DNA of 64,000 bases from Callorhinus ursinus (lineage: Eukaryota; Chordata; Mammalia; Carnivora; Otariidae): the NCBI RefSeq assembly GCF_003265705.1, contig NW_020312935.1, forward strand, positions 1,424,373 through 1,488,372, given 5' to 3'. Each line of letters opens with the position of its first letter. Within the stretch, counting starts at the first letter, position 1. Positions 60,286 to 64,000 of the stretch are shown piece by piece. Both the position numbers and the translations under genes were made by a program. The notes beneath the pieces are model-generated. The model had not been told where the DNA came from. It did no database searches and worked only from the letters and a program-made list of their open reading frames with translations.

Positions 60286-60491
60286 TTTTTTTTTTTTTTT
60301 TAAGATTTTTATTTATTTATTTAACAGAGATAGAGAGAGAGCACAAGTAGGCAGAGTGGCAGACAGAGGTAGAGGGAGAAGCAGGCTCTCCGCCGAGCAG
60401 GGAGCCTGATGCAGGGTTCGATCCCAGGACTCTGGGATCATGACCCGAGCTGAAGGCAGTCGCCCAACCAACTGAGCCACCCAGGCGCCCC
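60286..60491 (-). mobile_element. Can-SINE, inverted
   Basis: Begins with a T run (reverse of the A tail) and ends CACCCAGGCGCCCC. Flanked by TGGCCTGTGTTCTT at about 60272-60285 and 60493-60506. Confidence 0.95.
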
Positions 60492-60506
60492 GTGGCCTGT
60501 GTTCTT

Positions 60507-61799
60507 ACGGCTCAGTCATTCGATCCATTTATTTGATTTGGTGAACACCATTCAAGCTTGGTTTTGACCATTACACAATCTTAAATTGTTCCCACTCTTT
60601 GTCACATAGTGGTCCACTCACTGTCTTCTTGCCACACGGAATGGACCATTGTTTAAAGGCAGCAAACCAAGGAAGGGAACACGGACACTGAAATTCTAGA
60701 AGTCAGCAAAGGTTATAAACTTGCTAATAATTGTTCCCACTTTGCTCATGATGATTTTCACTAGATCTTTAAATGGCATTCTGATCAAAATTCTTACGCA
60801 GCACCCTATGCTGTTAAAATACAATGTTAAAAAGAGAAAATATAGTAAAAATTATAAACAGTTTGTCTATTCAACTATTAGGTAGAGCACCTGAATGGTA
60901 GTATTTGTGGGAAAGTACTTGAAACAGGAGCCTGAAATCTCTTCTTTCTTACTGTTTAGGAACTAAACAAAAATTATTAAAACAAAATCAATTGCTTTCT
61001 AGGCATAAATACAAAAAATTGTAAACAGCGGGTTATGAAAGCTGTTGTTGTCTAGTTTGGGTGCTACAATACGTAGCTAAACCTCATTCTGCACTTTAAT
61101 AAACATTCAGAACTAAGATGCAGTATGAAATGTCTTTCTCAAAACTTATTTTTTAGCGATTCATTTCTTTCCTTACATAGTTAAAGTTAATAGACTGAGT
61201 CACTAAATGGGGGAAAGCCAAAAATGTGTTTTTACATTATGGATATCATTAAAGATGATATTTTAGATGAACTTTAGAATAAGATTCATAATATAATCAT
61301 TAATACTACACTGACCTAAAATACTTATTTACTTAAAATCACATCTTTATTCTCTTCCAAAATGACCAAAATGACTTTTTCAAAAATTCTTAAGGGCTTA
61401 AGAAGCCACATATATTATTGTGAGATGGGCACAGTTAAAAAAAAAAAAAAAGGTTGGGAAATACTGGCATATGGAATAGAACAGAAGATGTGGCCTACCC
61501 GTGAAGCATTAATCATCTTACTGTAGACACAAGATGTTTAAAAATAAATAACATTACACACTAAGTGCTCTCTTGTACAGTACAGATTGAGTATTGTAGG
61601 AGTCTAAGGAAGGGGGAATTAGTAGGAAAAAGATGGGGAAAAGAGACTTCAATTTTTGTCCTAAAAGGCTACTGTTATCTAGGGAGAAGAGTACCAGCCT
61701 AGCTCAGGAAAATAACTTGGGTGAAAAAATGTACAGGAAGAAGGGTAATTGCAGAAAAGGGATGGAAGGTTAAGAAGATTGAAATGCTATAGAGGTAGT
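60507..61799. other. Unassigned intergenic sequence
   Basis: AT-rich DNA with an A12-13 run near 61438. I see no gene or confidently named repeat. Confidence 0.5.
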
Positions 61800-62395
61800 G
61801 TCTCAGTCAGTTCAGGCTGCTATAAGAAAACACCATAGACCGGGGGACTTAAAGAATAGAAATGTATTTCTCAGGATGCCTGGGAGGGTGGCTCAGTCAG
61901 TAAGCGTCTGCCTTTGGCTCAGGTCATGATCCCAGGGTCCTGGGATCAAGTCCCGCATCGGGCTCCCTGCTCTGCGGGAAGCCTGCTCCTCCCTCTCCCC
62001 CTCTGCTGCTCCCCCCTGCTTGTGCATTCTCTCTCTCTGACAAATAAATAAAATCTTAAAAAAAAAAAAAAGAAGGAAAGAAACATATTTCTCACAGCTC
62101 TGGAGGCTGGGAAGTCCAAGATTAAGGTACTGGCAGATTTGGTTCCTGGTAAGGGCTCTCTTCCTGGTGTGCACATGGCCACTCTCTCACTGTGTTCTCC
62201 CGTGGCAGAGAGAGAGCAAGCTCTCTGGTCTCTATAAGGACACTCATCCTATCATGGGGACCTCCCCCTCATGAGCTCATCTAAATCTAATTACCTCCCA
62301 ATCTGGCTGAATCTCCAAATACCATCACATTGGGGGCTAGGACTTCAACAGATGAATTTTGTGGGGCACTATGCAGTCCGTAGTGGGTAGTGAAG
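61800..62395 (-). mobile_element. MaLR (MLT1-type) solo LTR, split by a SINE
   Basis: Reverse complement of the MLT1-type LTR: 'gtctcagtcagttcaggctgctataag' and 'atttctca' before the SINE; 'cagctctggaggctgggaagtccaagat', 'ataccatcacattgggggctaggacttcaacag' and 'actatgcagtcc' after it. No internal retroviral genes are present. Confidence 0.85.
61874..62080 (+). mobile_element. Can-SINE inside the MaLR LTR
   Basis: Head slightly altered (GGATGCCTGGGAGGGTGGCTCAG) with an A-rich tail. The target duplication, 'aaatgtatttctca' / 'aaacatatttctca', is part of the LTR. Confidence 0.93.
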
Positions 62396-62542
62396 ATCCA
62401 GAGTACAGAGGACCATGGAAGCCAGACTGAGCTGTCAGAATCTGCTGCAATAAGAAATGGTCAAGTGGGAAAGAAATGACTATGTTTGGTTCATAGAGAG
62501 TTAGGGAGGATCGTGGAATAGTCAAGCAGAAATATCCAGGAG

Positions 62543-62734
62543 GGGGGCGCCTGGGTGGCTCAGTAGTTAAGCATCTGCCTTCGGTTCAGGTCATGATCCC
62601 AGGGTCCTGGGATCGAGCACGCATCAGGCTCCCTACTCAGCGGGAAGCCCGCTTCTGCCTCTCCCACTCCCCTGCTTGTGTTCCCTCTCTCGCTGTGTGT
62701 GTCTCTCTCTCTGTCAAATAAATAAATAAAATCT
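62543..62734 (+). mobile_element. Can-SINE, first of a stacked pair
   Basis: Complete head and body; its tail is interrupted by the next SINE. The outer duplication is 'agaaatatccagga' (62529-62542) and 'agaaatacccagga' (62989-63002). Confidence 0.93.
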
Positions 62735-62934
62735 TGGGTGCCTGGGTGGCTCAGTTGGTTAAGCGACTGCCTTCGGGTCAGGTCATGATCCTGGAGTCCC
62801 GGGATCGAGTCCCGCATTGGGCTCCCTGCTCAGCGGGGAGTCTGCTTCTCCCTCTGACCCTCTTCCCTCACGTGCTCTCTATCGCTCATTCTCTCTCGCT
62901 CAAATAAATAAATAAAATCTTTTTAAAAAATAAA

Positions 62935-62974
<40 letters not shown>

Positions 62975-62988
62975 AATCTTTAAAGAAA
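62735..62988 (+). mobile_element. Can-SINE, second of a stacked pair, with long (AAAT)n tail
   Basis: A different subfamily ('cctggagtcccgggatcgagtcc', 'ctgaccctcttccctc'), inserted into the ATAAAATCTT tail of the first copy. The remainder of that tail reappears at about 62940-62985 as (AAAT)n ending AAAATCTTTAAAG. Confidence 0.92.
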
Positions 62989-63234
62989 AGAAATACCCAG
63001 GAAGGAGTTGGAAATCAGTGGGTGGCTGAAGTTCAGGCAAGAAAACTAAAGTGACATTCAACCCTGTGAATTTTTAAGTACCTGCTTTATTATTATTTAT
63101 TATTAACAATGATTAAGATGATACTTAATTTAGAAGTGGAATCAGTACCAAAAGTTGTTAAAGCACTAGCCTTGGGGGACTCCTTCTTGTTAATAGCTCA
63201 CCTAGTACTGTCCCGCCTTGGGATCAATATGGCT

Positions 63235-63410
63235 TCTCTTTCCGAATGGTTAAGCACCACAGTGGGGGCTTCTGAACGCTTGGGTTAAACTCTCCACCTA
63301 CTAGCTACATGACCCTGGGCAAGGAAGACCTCCAAGGGTCACATTGAGGATTATCAAACAAATGTAAAATGCTTAGCACAGGTTCTTGCACTTAGCCAGC
63401 ATCGGAGAGA
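63235..63410 (+). repeat. MIR
   Basis: 'ctagctacatgaccctgggcaag', 'gaggattatcaaa' and 'aaatgcttagcacaggttcttgcactta' follow the MIR consensus in order. Confidence 0.75.
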
Positions 63411-64000
63411 CGTCAGTTGCTCCTGAAAAATGTCTGTTCTTTTCTGGAAGATGGGGTGCTAAATTCAGACCCTCCTTATAAGGTTCTCCTATTGCTGTTT
63501 CTTCTTATATTCAAACTTCTTAATAGAGCAAGAGAGGAAAAGAGTAAGGGAGACTAAGGAGAAGAAAGGGAAGCAAGAGAAGACAACTGAGACCAAATTA
63601 TGTCATATCTGCCACTGAGAAGCTTTCAGATGTATCTGCTTCTCTTTTCAACAATTTGGGCAGGTTTCAAAGAGCAGAAAGAAGACTGGCTATAAAATGA
63701 ATGAACACATGAATCAACATGGATGCATTTCAAAAACATAATGTGGAATGATAAAGGCAAGTTGCGTTGCCTGCCATTTCTGCAGTGTTTGAAAACACAT
63801 GAAACAATTTTGTTTAATGTTTATCGATACAAACGTAGCACAAATATAAAAGCACAGATGATACACACTCACTTCCAGAGAGTGGTAACCTCTGGGAAGG
63901 CAGAGGGGATGGCAAAGAGACACCAAAGGGGCATCAACTATATCGGTAACATTTTTCTTCTTTTTACTAAGCTCCGAAGCTATGGCAAAATATTGGCACT
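63411..64000. other. Unassigned intergenic sequence
   Basis: No gene seen. The part after about 63.68 kb has the flavour of an L1/HAL1 3' end ('catggatgcatttcaaaaacata') but is too degraded to name. Confidence 0.4.

Noticed and set aside
1..64000. CRISPR arrays, operons, phage or toxin-antitoxin systems
   Set aside because: The sequence is mammalian. Repeats are dispersed retroelements or microsatellites, and there are no regularly spaced direct repeats with unique spacers.

Overview
This is mammalian nuclear DNA, almost certainly from an arctoid carnivore (the bear, seal and mustelid side of the dog-like carnivores). At least 26 copies of the tRNA-Lys-derived carnivore SINE (Can-SINE) are scattered through it. 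They are of the type with a GGCGCCTGGGTGGCTCAG head, a CT-rich body and an AATAAA/poly(A) tail. I saw neither the young dog-specific SINE form nor the cat form. Everything else is an ordinary mammalian mix of old L1, L2, MIR, L3/CR1-like, MaLR LTR and hAT DNA-transposon remnants. There is no prokaryotic or viral genome signature.

The one intact protein-coding gene is CMTR2, the cap-2 mRNA 2'-O-methyltransferase, on the minus strand. It has an uninterrupted 764-codon single-exon CDS (49032-51326), a clear splice acceptor 19 nt before the ATG, an intron of about 3.5 kb, and a CpG-island promoter near 54.4-55.2 kb. Its 3' UTR should run left of 49032. At the left end (about 5.0-5.5 kb) a GC-rich segment carries a perfect RFX X-box (GTTGCC-AC-AGCAAC). 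In human, the ciliary gene HYDIN is the same-strand neighbour beyond the 3' end of CMTR2. I therefore infer, without proof, that this is the HYDIN promoter and that 1-5.3 kb is HYDIN first-intron sequence.

Layout: 1-5.3 kb, putative HYDIN 5' intron with an L1 remnant; 5.3-44.5 kb, repeat-rich intergenic DNA, including a composite L1 block (33-41.7 kb) peppered with SINEs and a hAT transposon fossil with recognisable transposase remnants (41.75-43.11 kb); 44.5-55.2 kb, CMTR2 and its flank, with no SINE anywhere from 43.6 to 59.98 kb; 55.3-64 kb, intergenic DNA with L1 pieces, a cyclophilin A (PPIA) processed pseudogene inserted into an L1 fragment with an 11-bp target-site duplication, and a MaLR LTR split by a SINE.

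I found no previously undescribed gene system. The observations most worth following are the X-box promoter, the hAT transposase fossil, the 23:3 orientation bias of the SINEs, three cases of SINEs stacked at one site, and a well-resolved nested L2/MaLR/SINE chronology.
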